A program made the translations under genes and the position numbers. A stretch of DNA of 5,514 nucleotides from Anaerolineaceae bacterium (GTDB lineage: Bacteria > Chloroflexota > Anaerolineae > Anaerolineales > Anaerolineaceae). Each line of letters opens with the position of its first letter. Within the stretch, counting starts at the first letter, position 1. The notes under the pieces were generated by a model, which had not been told where the DNA came from, made no database searches, and saw only the letters and a list, made by a program, of their open reading frames with translations. The DNA is taken from positions 1 to 5,514 of the forward strand of contig JAUXFJ010000121.1 of NCBI GenBank assembly GCA_030620065.1. The letters are read 5' to 3'. Positions 1 to 5,514 of the stretch are shown one piece after another.

Positions 1-10
1 ACTTTGGCAT
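1..10 (-). CDS. Start of a further gene, cut by the window edge
   Basis: An ATG at 10-8 is preceded five bases upstream by GAGAAGGA, a good Shine-Dalgarno sequence, 72 bases after the stop of the 114-residue gene. Only Met-Pro-Lys and one base of the next codon are inside the window, so nothing can be said about function. The call rests entirely on the ribosome binding site and same-strand context. Confidence 0.4.
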
Positions 11-82
11 AGTGATCCTTCTCTTTGGTTTGTTTTGAACACAGGACGAATGTGAATGAAACGAATGAAGTATAGTTCTTGA

Positions 83-427
83 TTATTTTAATACCACGCC
101 ATCCTTTCGTTTCTCTAGCGACCTTTTGATAAGATTTGATAATGCTTTTACTGACTTGTGTTCATATTTTGTGAGATTAAGGTTCACCGGATCCCCTGGA
201 GAGCATGCTGCTATTGATTCTAAGATTTCCAAAACTGCCTGCTTCATTTTGTGTTTATTTTTCCCCATACCCCACTCCGCCAATTGCCTAACTTCATCAA
301 TAGCAGTAATAACCTCTATTGATGAAGGAAAACTAATAGAGGAATAAGGTCTGTACTCGGAGATTTGTTGAATTATTTCTAACCCATATTCCAGGTTATT
401 TGCATCTACTTCTATTATTTTTGTCAT
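83..427 (-). CDS. Hypothetical protein (114 aa)
   Basis: I do not recognise this protein. It is 114 residues, soluble in appearance, with no signal peptide, membrane segment or metal-binding Cys/His cluster. A short beta-like start (KIIEVDA) is followed by mostly helix-prone sequence, including IEVITAIDEVRQLAEWG and KQAVLEILESIAA. The C-terminal quarter is basic (LIKRSLEKRKDGVVLK). The ATG at 427 has a purine-rich AAGAAGAG stretch ending four bases upstream, a weak ribosome binding site. The open frame, helical periodicity and same-strand position after the operon support a real gene. Base composition is more AT-rich than in the enzymes upstream, which may mean a different origin or lower expression. 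A shadow frame on the plus strand over part of the same region has no support. Stop is TAA. Confidence 0.6.
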   Translation of the reverse strand: MTKIIEVDANNLEYGLEIIQQISEYRPYSSISFPSSIEVITAIDEVRQLAEWGMGKNKHKMKQAVLEILESIAACSPGDPVNLNLTKYEHKSVKALSNLIKRSLEKRKDGVVLK

Positions 428-597
428 AATTCTCTTCTTTGTAAGAAACTTTCAGGCAACCGTCATAATCTTTCTGTGGTTTGTGCGAGATTATTAGGTT
501 GGATAAATAATCTAGGGGAACTCATGATTTTGTTTACCCTAACACTCCATAATGGGGGTATTTTTGATGTACAAAAACCGATGAATATTATTATGGA
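428..597. other. AT-rich intergenic gap
   Basis: These 170 bases separate the asparagine-synthetase-like stop from the start of the 114-residue gene. It is the longest gap in the window and looks AT-richer than the genes to its right. I see no convincing coding sequence on either strand, no strong sigma-70 promoter and no hairpin followed by a T-run on the minus strand. It contains one AT-rich inverted repeat (488-513). The operon may end here, with gene 427-83 separately transcribed, but nothing seen proves it. Confidence 0.5.
488..513. repeat. Perfect 8-bp inverted repeat in the intergenic gap
   Basis: AGATTATT and AATAATCT are perfect reverse complements separated by ten bases. It could be a weak hairpin or a dimeric regulator site between the asparagine-synthetase-like gene and the 114-residue gene. 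Six of eight pairs are A-T and no T-run follows on the minus strand, so it is a poor terminator. Chance occurrence in AT-rich sequence is quite possible. Confidence 0.35.
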
Positions 598-2073
598 TCA
601 AATATGTTGGGTGCGTCCAACTTCGTTCAGTGGAATGCTGTCCTTAAAATACTGTTTGAAAATCCGATAATACATCAATTCTTCTTTGGATCGAAGATTA
701 GACCCATTTTCCAAAGTTCGATACCTATTAAATTCTTGATCAGAAATTTCCCCTTCGGCGTGCTTTGCCAATATTGCGCCGGTGCCAGAACCTTCCCAGA
801 ATTTAGACTTGTTTCGCCAGACGACTTCTTCAGGCAGTATATCGGCAAATCCATTACGGAGAGGCCATTTATCGACCATATCCGATCCATGTATTTTCCA
901 ATGTGATGGAATCGCGAGAGAGTAGCGAACAACATCTGAGTCCAAGAATGGGGTATCAACACCAATGCTATGAGCAGTCGCTGAGCGGTCTACGCGTTGT
1001 AAAGCGGTATTATGTAACGCGGCGATAGTCTCTTGGATGCTCAATGTAAGCTGGACATTGATGTTATATGTTTTCTGGTAAGTATACCCAGCAAGAAGTT
1101 CATCTCCACCCTCCCCAGAAAATACAAAAGGCACATGATCAGCTGCTAATTCTGAAACCAGATAATTCGATACAGCGCTGTTAACCAGGGGAGCATCAAA
1201 AGACTCAAGATGATAAATTGTTTTTTCCAAAACATCGAGCATTTCAGCGAGGTTATAAATTCGCTCATGATGCTCCGAGTCGATGTGTTGGGCGACTTTT
1301 TTAGCATATTCTAGATCTGGGGCACCTTCCACGCCAGCTGAAAAAGTATAGAGACGATCAACAAAAGAGCGTGCCAGGGCAGCAATGACACTTGAATCGA
1401 CTCCTCCACTCAACCAAACTCCCACGGCCGCACCCTTTGGGATGGCTTTCCTTACTGACGAACGGAGGTGATTAGCGAAAATTTCTGAACTGTCTACAGG
1501 CCCATCTATCTGTACTGGTTTTGGTGTATAAGGTTTATAAGGATAAATACCTTTATCGGAGAGCATAAAATGACCGGGAGGGAACTCATGAACTTCATTT
1601 ACTATTCCAAGCAACCCCTTAATCTCCGATGTAAAACACAAAGCCCCATCATGAAATCCATAATAAAGGGGTTGGATGCCAAGGTGATCACGAGCTAATA
1701 TAAACTGATTCTCGCCTGCAATAGCAAGGGCATATTTACCATGAATTAATCCAAATATGTTCGCCACGTGCGCAGTATAGTCATGAAGCACACGATCTGT
1801 ACCAGTATCTCCTGAATCATTATTGAATTCAGAGACCATATACAATAGGTGCTGATTTCCTATAGATCCATCCATCACAACTGCCTGCTTTCCGTTGCGT
1901 GTGATCACAGGTCCTGGTTCTTCATTTAAGCTCGACAATCCAATGGCTCCCAAAGCTGCTTTAGGGCTTTTCCATATCTTTGGTGATGACGTACCTCGAT
2001 GGGTTATGTTATTAAGTATTATTGAAACAATTTGTTGATTATTCGGTGATAGGATACCAGCAATGCCACTCAT
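598..2073 (-). CDS. Asparagine-synthetase-like protein with degenerate glutaminase site
   Basis: This is a 491-residue class II amidotransferase/ATP-pyrophosphatase protein of the AsnB family. The synthetase half is intact: SGGVDSS (222-228) is the PP-loop, with SGEGGDE (319-325), PFLD (375-378), Lys402 before LR, and RNKSKF (420-425). It should adenylate a carboxylate, such as aspartate or an analogue, for amide formation. The glutaminase half keeps its fold (HRG at 25-27, GTD at 91-93, LGIQPLYYG at 131-139, TSEIKGL at 148-154). However, the nucleophilic Cys2 is Ser2, the usual NGEIYN motif reads DGSIGN (68-73), and the Arg expected in the RLSIID stretch is missing from GLSSLN (45-50). Free ammonia or another nitrogen donor is therefore likely, as in beta-lactam-synthetase-type relatives. 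I start at ATG 2073 because AGGAGA lies ten bases upstream; a TTG at 2094 would add seven residues that themselves contain that site. It starts 27 bases after the 56-aa gene. Stop is TGA. Confidence 0.88.
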   Translation of the reverse strand: MSGIAGILSPNNQQIVSIILNNITHRGTSSPKIWKSPKAALGAIGLSSLNEEPGPVITRNGKQAVVMDGSIGNQHLLYMVSEFNNDSGDTGTDRVLHDYTAHVANIFGLIHGKYALAIAGENQFILARDHLGIQPLYYGFHDGALCFTSEIKGLLGIVNEVHEFPPGHFMLSDKGIYPYKPYTPKPVQIDGPVDSSEIFANHLRSSVRKAIPKGAAVGVWLSGGVDSSVIAALARSFVDRLYTFSAGVEGAPDLEYAKKVAQHIDSEHHERIYNLAEMLDVLEKTIYHLESFDAPLVNSAVSNYLVSELAADHVPFVFSGEGGDELLAGYTYQKTYNINVQLTLSIQETIAALHNTALQRVDRSATAHSIGVDTPFLDSDVVRYSLAIPSHWKIHGSDMVDKWPLRNGFADILPEEVVWRNKSKFWEGSGTGAILAKHAEGEISDQEFNRYRTLENGSNLRSKEELMYYRIFKQYFKDSIPLNEVGRTQHI

Positions 2074-2083
2074 GAGTATAGAT

Positions 2084-2089
2084 TCTCCT
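2084..2089 (-). promoter_or_regulatory. Ribosome binding site deciding the asparagine-synthetase-like start
   Basis: AGGAGA on the minus strand lies ten bases before ATG 2073, whose product begins MSGIAGI, aligning with the MCGIAGI start of the family. The upstream TTG (2094) would place this site inside the coding sequence. The choice matters because it makes Ser the residue exposed after Met removal. Confidence 0.7.
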
Positions 2090-2100
2090 GTCAAGCATGA

Positions 2101-2271
2101 TTATTCTTTGGGAATATCTGTTGGCGGATAAAAACTTATCCGATGGATCTTTTCAATCAACCGATGCCTTTCTTTCGGATCCTTGGTTTGAGCCAATCTG
2201 GCTTTGAATTTGTGTAATTTTCGCCGCCGCCGTCTTCTTCGGTTTCGTTTGCGGTCTTTTTCTGTTCCCAT
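2101..2271 (-). CDS. Arg-rich small basic protein of unknown function (56 aa)
   Basis: The product is 56 residues with 22 Lys or Arg, including seven consecutive Arg at 11-17, then a probable amphipathic helix (about 18-45, with repeated R/K-x-L/I spacing) and a Pro-containing tail ending PTDIPKE. There is no signal peptide or membrane segment; nucleic-acid binding, most simply RNA or ribosome, is plausible. I am reminded of small RRRRxRRxK proteins of uncharacterised families seen in Planctomycetota and related phyla (possibly DUF6800), but this is from memory and unchecked. I chose the ATG at 2271 because AGGAG lies eight bases upstream. A longer in-frame ATG at 2349 would add 26 residues of unlike composition and has no ribosome binding site. 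The gene lies 104 bases after the opine dehydrogenase stop and 27 bases before the asparagine-synthetase-like start, so it is probably within the same operon. Confidence 0.7.
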   Translation of the reverse strand: MGTEKDRKRNRRRRRRRKLHKFKARLAQTKDPKERHRLIEKIHRISFYPPTDIPKE

Positions 2272-2274
2272 GTT

Positions 2275-2286
2275 TCCTTCTCCTCC
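2275..2286 (-). promoter_or_regulatory. Ribosome binding site that sets the start of the 56-aa protein
   Basis: The minus strand reads GGAGGAGAAGGA directly before the ATG at 2271, with the AGGAG core eight bases from the start. It is the strongest Shine-Dalgarno sequence in the window and argues for the short form over the upstream in-frame ATG at 2349. A small inverted repeat lies immediately upstream at 2289-2303. Confidence 0.8.
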
Positions 2287-2288
2287 AG

Positions 2289-2303
2289 TGGTGAAATTCA
2301 CCA
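2289..2303 (-). repeat. Short inverted repeat just upstream of the 56-aa gene
   Basis: TGGTGA and TCACCA form a perfect 6-bp stem around a three-base loop. A flanking CC/GG pair could extend it past a two-base bulge. It sits two bases before the GGAGGAG of the 56-aa gene, so it could modulate ribosome access or mark a processing point in the 104-base gap after the opine dehydrogenase gene. There is no following T-run, so it is not an intrinsic terminator. It is short enough to be chance. Confidence 0.3.
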
Positions 2304-2375
2304 GGCACTTATTACTACTGAGACAGAGATTACTAAAAATGAATCCCATCGCGGATTGTTATGAATATTCCACGG

Positions 2376-3626
2376 TCATGTAATCGGAGAATTAATAATC
2401 TTTGGAGACGACTTTGTTCTCTCGATAATCCTGCTTCCCTTGTTTTTTCGTCCACGCTCTGGCTGTATCACCGGCGCAGACGTCAATTTGGATATTGGTC
2501 GATTGTTGGTCATTTGCTGCACAGGTTTTCCTGTCACATAGCGGGTTAGTTCGCTGACACTCAAGTGTTCAATCCCCAGATTTTTTAATATGCGTCCACG
2601 CCGCCAGTAATCAGTGCTGTGAGCGATGCAAGCCAGACGAATGATGCTTTCTATACCACGCACAGAGACACCATGTCGTCTCCCAAGTGATGCTATGGGA
2701 ACCAGGCTCATTGGAACATCTTCAGTGATGTAGCGATGGGAAAAGGTTGATGGGGCATTGATGCCGCGGTAACCAGGTTGATTGTGGATGGCTTCATATA
2801 GGTTCTCACCCTCGGCGTTGTATGCCAACTTTAGCCACTTTCGAGCTGTAATTGCCTTAACGCCTACAGAAGATGCCACTGTTACTCTTTCCCTATCCAT
2901 AACTTCAATCATTCGCGCTATGGTTGGCGTGACACCTTCGAGGTAGAATTGGAATTCACCCTGGTCCCCTTCTATCCTACCTATGTTAAAGATACTGATC
3001 GTGGGATGAAAAATGGCGCCAATATTGTCGAGACTAGTTTGAAGTACGTTACCGCCGTCAATGAACTGAGGATAAGCTGGATCAAGCTTTTCTAAAACGA
3101 TCTGGGTGTCAATAGCTGGTAAAGCTGCTAATGGCACAGCATCTTTGATGCGGAAAATTCGAGCCTGTCCAGGGCCATCGGAACGAGATGCCTAAATAAA
3201 AGTTTGAGATTCGGCCACGATTACACCATTTGGGCACCCTTCCTCGTCAAGAACCCTTCGGAACTCAATCGCGCCCAACGTACGACCAGGGTTTAGTACC
3301 ACGATTTGTCCTTCCCGAAGGTAAGGGGCGGTGGACCTAGCAATATCGATATGGCCATTGGCGGGGATCACTACCATGATGACATCGCCTCGTTCTACTG
3401 CTTCCTGGATGTTGGAGGTAACATGTGCAAGAGCCCCAAAACCGGATGGACCACTTGGGTTTTGGCTTTCTAAGGTTATCCCCCCACGGGCTTTGATCGC
3501 AGCAATATTATCAGGCGTGCGGTTGTATAATGTCACATCGAAACCCATAATGGCCAGATGAGCTGCCATAGCTTTCCCGCCGTTTCCTGCTCCAATTACT
3601 GTATATCTAGTAGATGAATTGCCCAT
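2376..3626 (-). CDS. Octopine/opine dehydrogenase family protein with an in-frame amber codon
   Basis: The family couples an amino acid to a 2-oxo acid by NAD(P)H-dependent reductive condensation, or carries out related oxidations. An N-terminal Rossmann domain is clear: VIGAGNGGKAMA (10-21) is the dinucleotide Gly motif, followed by an NPGRTLGA segment (112-119). The C-terminal octopine-dehydrogenase domain follows, with the NIGAIFHP segment (His207 a candidate catalytic residue), GRIEGDQG, the DRER motif (244-247) and an Asn/Tyr-rich helical region. Between them, codon 145 is TAG, in the same frame. ESQTFI precedes it and ASRSDGPGQAR follows, so the family motif runs across the stop. There is no good internal restart; the first candidate GTG (3137) lacks a ribosome binding site. 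The ATG at 3626 has AAGGAG six bases upstream, overlapping the previous TAA stop. Residues about 367-416 form a basic, low-complexity tail beyond the usual end of the family. Alternatively this is a nonsense-disrupted pseudogene giving a 144-residue N-terminal fragment. Terminal stop is TGA. Confidence 0.8.
3192..3194 (-). other. In-frame TAG inside the opine dehydrogenase gene
   Basis: The codon falls at position 145 of a frame otherwise open for 416 codons. Codons on both sides encode family-like sequence, so no base has been gained or lost. By memory of opine dehydrogenases, this place (ESQTFI-stop-ASR) is usually Tyr, which would need only one base change from TAT or TAC. The base after the stop is G. 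The stop codons of the six complete genes in the window are three TAA and three TGA, never TAG. Whether this is a mutation, a sequence error, suppression or pyrrolysine cannot be decided from the window. Confidence 0.9.
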
Positions 3627-3632
3627 TAATTG

Positions 3633-3638
3633 CTCCTT
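3633..3638 (-). promoter_or_regulatory. Ribosome binding site of the opine dehydrogenase gene
   Basis: AAGGAG read on the minus strand, six bases before the ATG at 3626. Its first two bases are the last two of the TAA stop of the upstream B12-domain gene, so termination and initiation sites nearly coincide and the two genes are probably co-translated from one message. Confidence 0.8.
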
Positions 3639-5295
3639 ATTTATTTTTGGTATTACCGATAATCTGATTGGTTAACGATGCAATCCGAGCCCGCTCTCTA
3701 ATGGGATCACCAGACTGATAGTCAACTGCAATGCAGGCGCCTCGCTTGTCAATCCGAGTGATAATTTGACCCTTCCCATAGGGATTGTTTTTCAGTTGGG
3801 GGGCATCTAATAGTCCAGTTTTGACGGCATGCGTCAGAGTAGCCGCGTCTGTAAAAGGATCAGCAACCCCTTTCGGTGCTAGTGAACTGATCGCTTCCAG
3901 GGTGACGGCAGCTTCCTGGATTAATTCATTTGATCTGGCGATAACACGGTTATCCTGAGTCATATCTGGGGCACCAAAAGCATTTTCAATCGATCGACGT
4001 GCCAGCTTACAGGATTCGATTACATCTGCAGCAGTGGCAGCATGATCAGCCTCGGAGTACCCTACTACGTGGATAATGTGGGGGAGTAGCGCCATTTGCA
4101 GATAGACGCTCGCGGCGAGGTGGGCGCGCGCAGCATCCGGGTCGACTGGATAACTTAATAAACCGGTGCGAGTTTGCCGCCAAATGCGGAAATCCTCAGT
4201 GACTAAAGGTTCAATCAGCTTGATGATGGCTACCATTTTCGCCAGATCCATTGCGTCAGATAGTCCAGGTGGACTGTTGAACATCATCTGGGCAATGTAG
4301 TCCTTAACACCAAATGCCCGGGCATTATACGCAGCCAGATAAGCTGCGACAACGAAGATAACATCTGGTGCATCCCGCATGCCCCAATGATGGGGTTCGT
4401 TGAGTTCTGCAGGAATGCCGCGTGTCCCATACCAGGACATTAACTTCTGATGTTCGCAAATTGAACCTTCCAGATCCCAGGGTCCACGTCCGTCCATTTT
4501 GTTGAACCAAAACAGTGGTATTGCAGCCCAGGCCTGATTGATAGTTTCGACATACATCTCTGCCAGTTGAATGAAGTCATCAGTACCGGTATAGGTTCGC
4601 ATGAGCGGAAAATTTCCTTTACGAGAGACTGCATACAGTGAGCGATAATGTTCGGGTGTGCGGACCGGAATACCTCCAGCTCCGCGACGGCGGTCATCCT
4701 GTCGTTCGGGGTGGAAGAAATTTTCTTGTGCATCCTGATCAATACCCAGAGAGATCACATCTGCTATTCCCGACATGGCAATCAGCTGGATGCCCTTTCG
4801 GGTAGCTTCGAGACTGGGGAGGCCAAAATGATGACGTATGAGTGGGCAAGGTGCTTTCCGCTCTATTCGGTCGATTGAGGTTTGGGGGAAGTTCTGAACA
4901 GTTGTGTTTTCAGTTTTGACACCTTTCAGATAAGCGATTACTTCATCAACCGTCTCTGTGCCATCAAAACATGTCTCGAAGAATCCAAGAGTTTGAACTC
5001 TCTTTACAACTGGAGGAGTACCACTAAAGGCGAAACGCACCCCTGCCGAATGCAAATCGTCAGCAGCTTCAGCAAATTCACCAAGTAAACGCTCTCCAGT
5101 TTCAGGTGAAAGCCTGTAAGAGATACCTGCCATGTCGGCATTTTCACTTTTAACCTTTTGAAGGAATACATCGACGGGTACGGCGGGTCCGAGGAACACA
5201 GTCCGCCAACCGACTTGTTCTGCCAACCGTAGAAAATTAGTCACGCCGGCAACATGCACACACTCTCCCAAAGCTCCCGCTATAATAGTCTTCAT
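3637..5295 (-). CDS. B12-binding domain fused to glutamate-mutase-epsilon-like TIM barrel
   Basis: The 552-residue product has two parts. Residues 1-125 look like a cobalamin-binding Rossmann domain. CVHVAG (12-17) matches the DxHxxG cobalt-ligand motif, with His14 kept and the Asp replaced by Cys12. SYRLS (59-63) and SGTPP (91-95) fit the later SxL and Gly-rich positions. Residues about 150-540 resemble, from memory, the epsilon chain of glutamate (methylaspartate) mutase. RTYTGTDD (233-240) sits at the place of its RHGTPDS substrate loop, GIPAELNEPHHWG (293-305) at its GVHINREPFGP strand, and TGLLDAP (493-499) with the Gly-Lys-Gly segment at its TGVMDIP C-terminal region. In glutamate mutase the two parts are separate subunits. 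Substrate-binding residues seem changed, so another carbon-skeleton substrate is likely; a B12-dependent methyl transfer cannot be excluded. The start has no strong Shine-Dalgarno sequence and follows the preceding stop by one base, which suggests translational coupling. No signal peptide is seen, so it should be cytoplasmic. Stop is TAA. Confidence 0.72.
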   Translation of the reverse strand: MKTIIAGALGECVHVAGVTNFLRLAEQVGWRTVFLGPAVPVDVFLQKVKSENADMAGISYRLSPETGERLLGEFAEAADDLHSAGVRFAFSGTPPVVKRVQTLGFFETCFDGTETVDEVIAYLKGVKTENTTVQNFPQTSIDRIERKAPCPLIRHHFGLPSLEATRKGIQLIAMSGIADVISLGIDQDAQENFFHPERQDDRRRGAGGIPVRTPEHYRSLYAVSRKGNFPLMRTYTGTDDFIQLAEMYVETINQAWAAIPLFWFNKMDGRGPWDLEGSICEHQKLMSWYGTRGIPAELNEPHHWGMRDAPDVIFVVAAYLAAYNARAFGVKDYIAQMMFNSPPGLSDAMDLAKMVAIIKLIEPLVTEDFRIWRQTRTGLLSYPVDPDAARAHLAASVYLQMALLPHIIHVVGYSEADHAATAADVIESCKLARRSIENAFGAPDMTQDNRVIARSNELIQEAAVTLEAISSLAPKGVADPFTDAATLTHAVKTGLLDAPQLKNNPYGKGQIITRIDKRGACIAVDYQSGDPIRERARIASLTNQIIGNTKNK

Positions 5296-5296
5296 A

Positions 5297-5509
5297 TCAA
5301 CGATCCAGGTGGGGGGCTAGCTTTTTGATGCGCTTTTTTTGCTTCGTTCCCTTGACCTCTTGCATCCTTTGGTACTCCCGTTTTGCGCGTTTTGACCTTC
5401 TTCGTCGAAAATGGCTTTTATGCCCTTTCATTTGCATGATTTTTCCACTGCCAGTTTTTCTAAAACGCTTGGCAGTGGCTTTGTGTGTTTTGATTTTATT
5501 CTTTCCCAT
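5297..5509 (-). CDS. rpmI: bL35-like ribosomal protein (70 aa)
   Basis: This is a small protein of the bL35 family of the large ribosomal subunit. The family signature is visible near the N terminus: IKTHKATAKRF (residues 6-16), then TGSGKI (19-24), then KGHKSH (28-33) followed by a run of four Arg. Length (70) is close to the usual 60-70, and 28 of 70 residues are Lys or Arg, as expected for an rRNA-binding protein. The ATG lies five bases from the window edge, so its ribosome binding site is not visible. bL35 is normally encoded between infC and rplT. Here the next gene downstream is a B12-domain enzyme starting one base after the TGA stop, not rplT. The upstream neighbour is outside the window, so it could be the cell's only bL35 in a rearranged operon or a second, divergent copy. 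Family assignment is confident; the role as the housekeeping copy is not. Confidence 0.85.
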   Translation of the reverse strand: MGKNKIKTHKATAKRFRKTGSGKIMQMKGHKSHFRRRRSKRAKREYQRMQEVKGTKQKKRIKKLAPHLDR

Positions 5510-5514
5510 AATCT

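Noticed and set aside
49..70. Short CGAATG/AATGAA direct repeats
   Set aside because: The units are six bases, irregularly spaced and few; there is no sign of a CRISPR array or functional repeat.
535..565. TACCC/GGGTA inverted repeat followed by TTTTT on the plus strand, terminator-like
   Set aside because: The loop would be 16 bases, the stem is five pairs, and no plus-strand gene lies upstream. On the minus strand, where the genes are, no T-run follows.
604..906. Plus-strand open frame of 100 codons opposite the asparagine-synthetase-like gene
   Set aside because: It is antisense to conserved synthetase sequence and has no recognisable protein features.
2074..2094. TTG start seven codons upstream of the asparagine-synthetase-like ATG
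   Set aside because: It would overlap the likely ribosome binding site, and the family normally begins exactly at the MxGIxGI segment.
2272..2349. Longer form of the small Arg-rich protein starting at ATG 2349
   Set aside because: No ribosome binding site precedes it, the extra 26 residues differ in composition from the rest, and a very strong site lies just before the internal ATG at 2271.
3135..3137. GTG as an independent start for the C-terminal half of the opine dehydrogenase
   Set aside because: No ribosome binding site is seen, and family sequence already runs in frame from the TAG to this codon, so a gene starting here would lack part of a conserved motif.
4440..4742. Open frame of 100 codons on the minus strand inside the B12-domain gene
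   Set aside because: It lies fully within a gene with clear motifs, in another frame, with no ribosome binding site or recognisable sequence.

Overview
The window is a compact block of bacterial genes that all read on the minus strand, so transcription runs from high to low coordinates. Good Shine-Dalgarno sequences, short intergenic gaps and the absence of introns fit a bacterium. I cannot place it firmly. The bL35-like protein at the right edge reminds me of Chloroflexota-type bL35, and the 56-residue Arg-rich protein reminds me of small basic proteins common in Planctomycetota and related environmental phyla. Both impressions are from memory and weak. An uncultured environmental lineage is the best guess.

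Layout in transcription order. (1) 5509-5297: a 70-residue bL35-like ribosomal protein. (2) 5295-3637: a 552-residue protein that fuses a B12-binding domain to a TIM-barrel region resembling the epsilon chain of glutamate mutase (methylaspartate mutase). It begins one base after the bL35-like stop (TGA-T-ATG). (3) 3626-2376: an octopine/opine dehydrogenase family protein whose frame is open for 416 codons except for a single in-frame TAG at codon 145. (4) 2271-2101: a 56-residue Arg/Lys-rich protein. (5) 2073-598: a 491-residue asparagine-synthetase-like protein with an intact ATP-pyrophosphatase domain but a degraded glutaminase site. (6) 427-83: an unrecognised 114-residue protein after a 170-base gap. 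(7) The first three codons of another gene at 10-1.

Genes 1-5 look like one operon. A carbon-skeleton mutase-like enzyme, an opine-type NAD(P)H-dependent dehydrogenase and an ATP-dependent amide synthetase lacking its glutaminase nucleophile would together make sense as a small amino-acid-derived metabolite pathway. That is inference from gene content and does not match any pathway I can name. Interleaving these enzymes with two tiny, about 40% Lys/Arg proteins, one of them a ribosomal-protein homologue, is unusual.

The most striking single observation is the amber codon. Reading frame and family motifs continue without a break on both sides of it, the codon falls where I expect a conserved Tyr-like position, and none of the six complete genes here ends in TAG. 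Recent nonsense mutation, sequence error, readthrough and pyrrolysine insertion all remain possible. The sequence alone does not decide between them.
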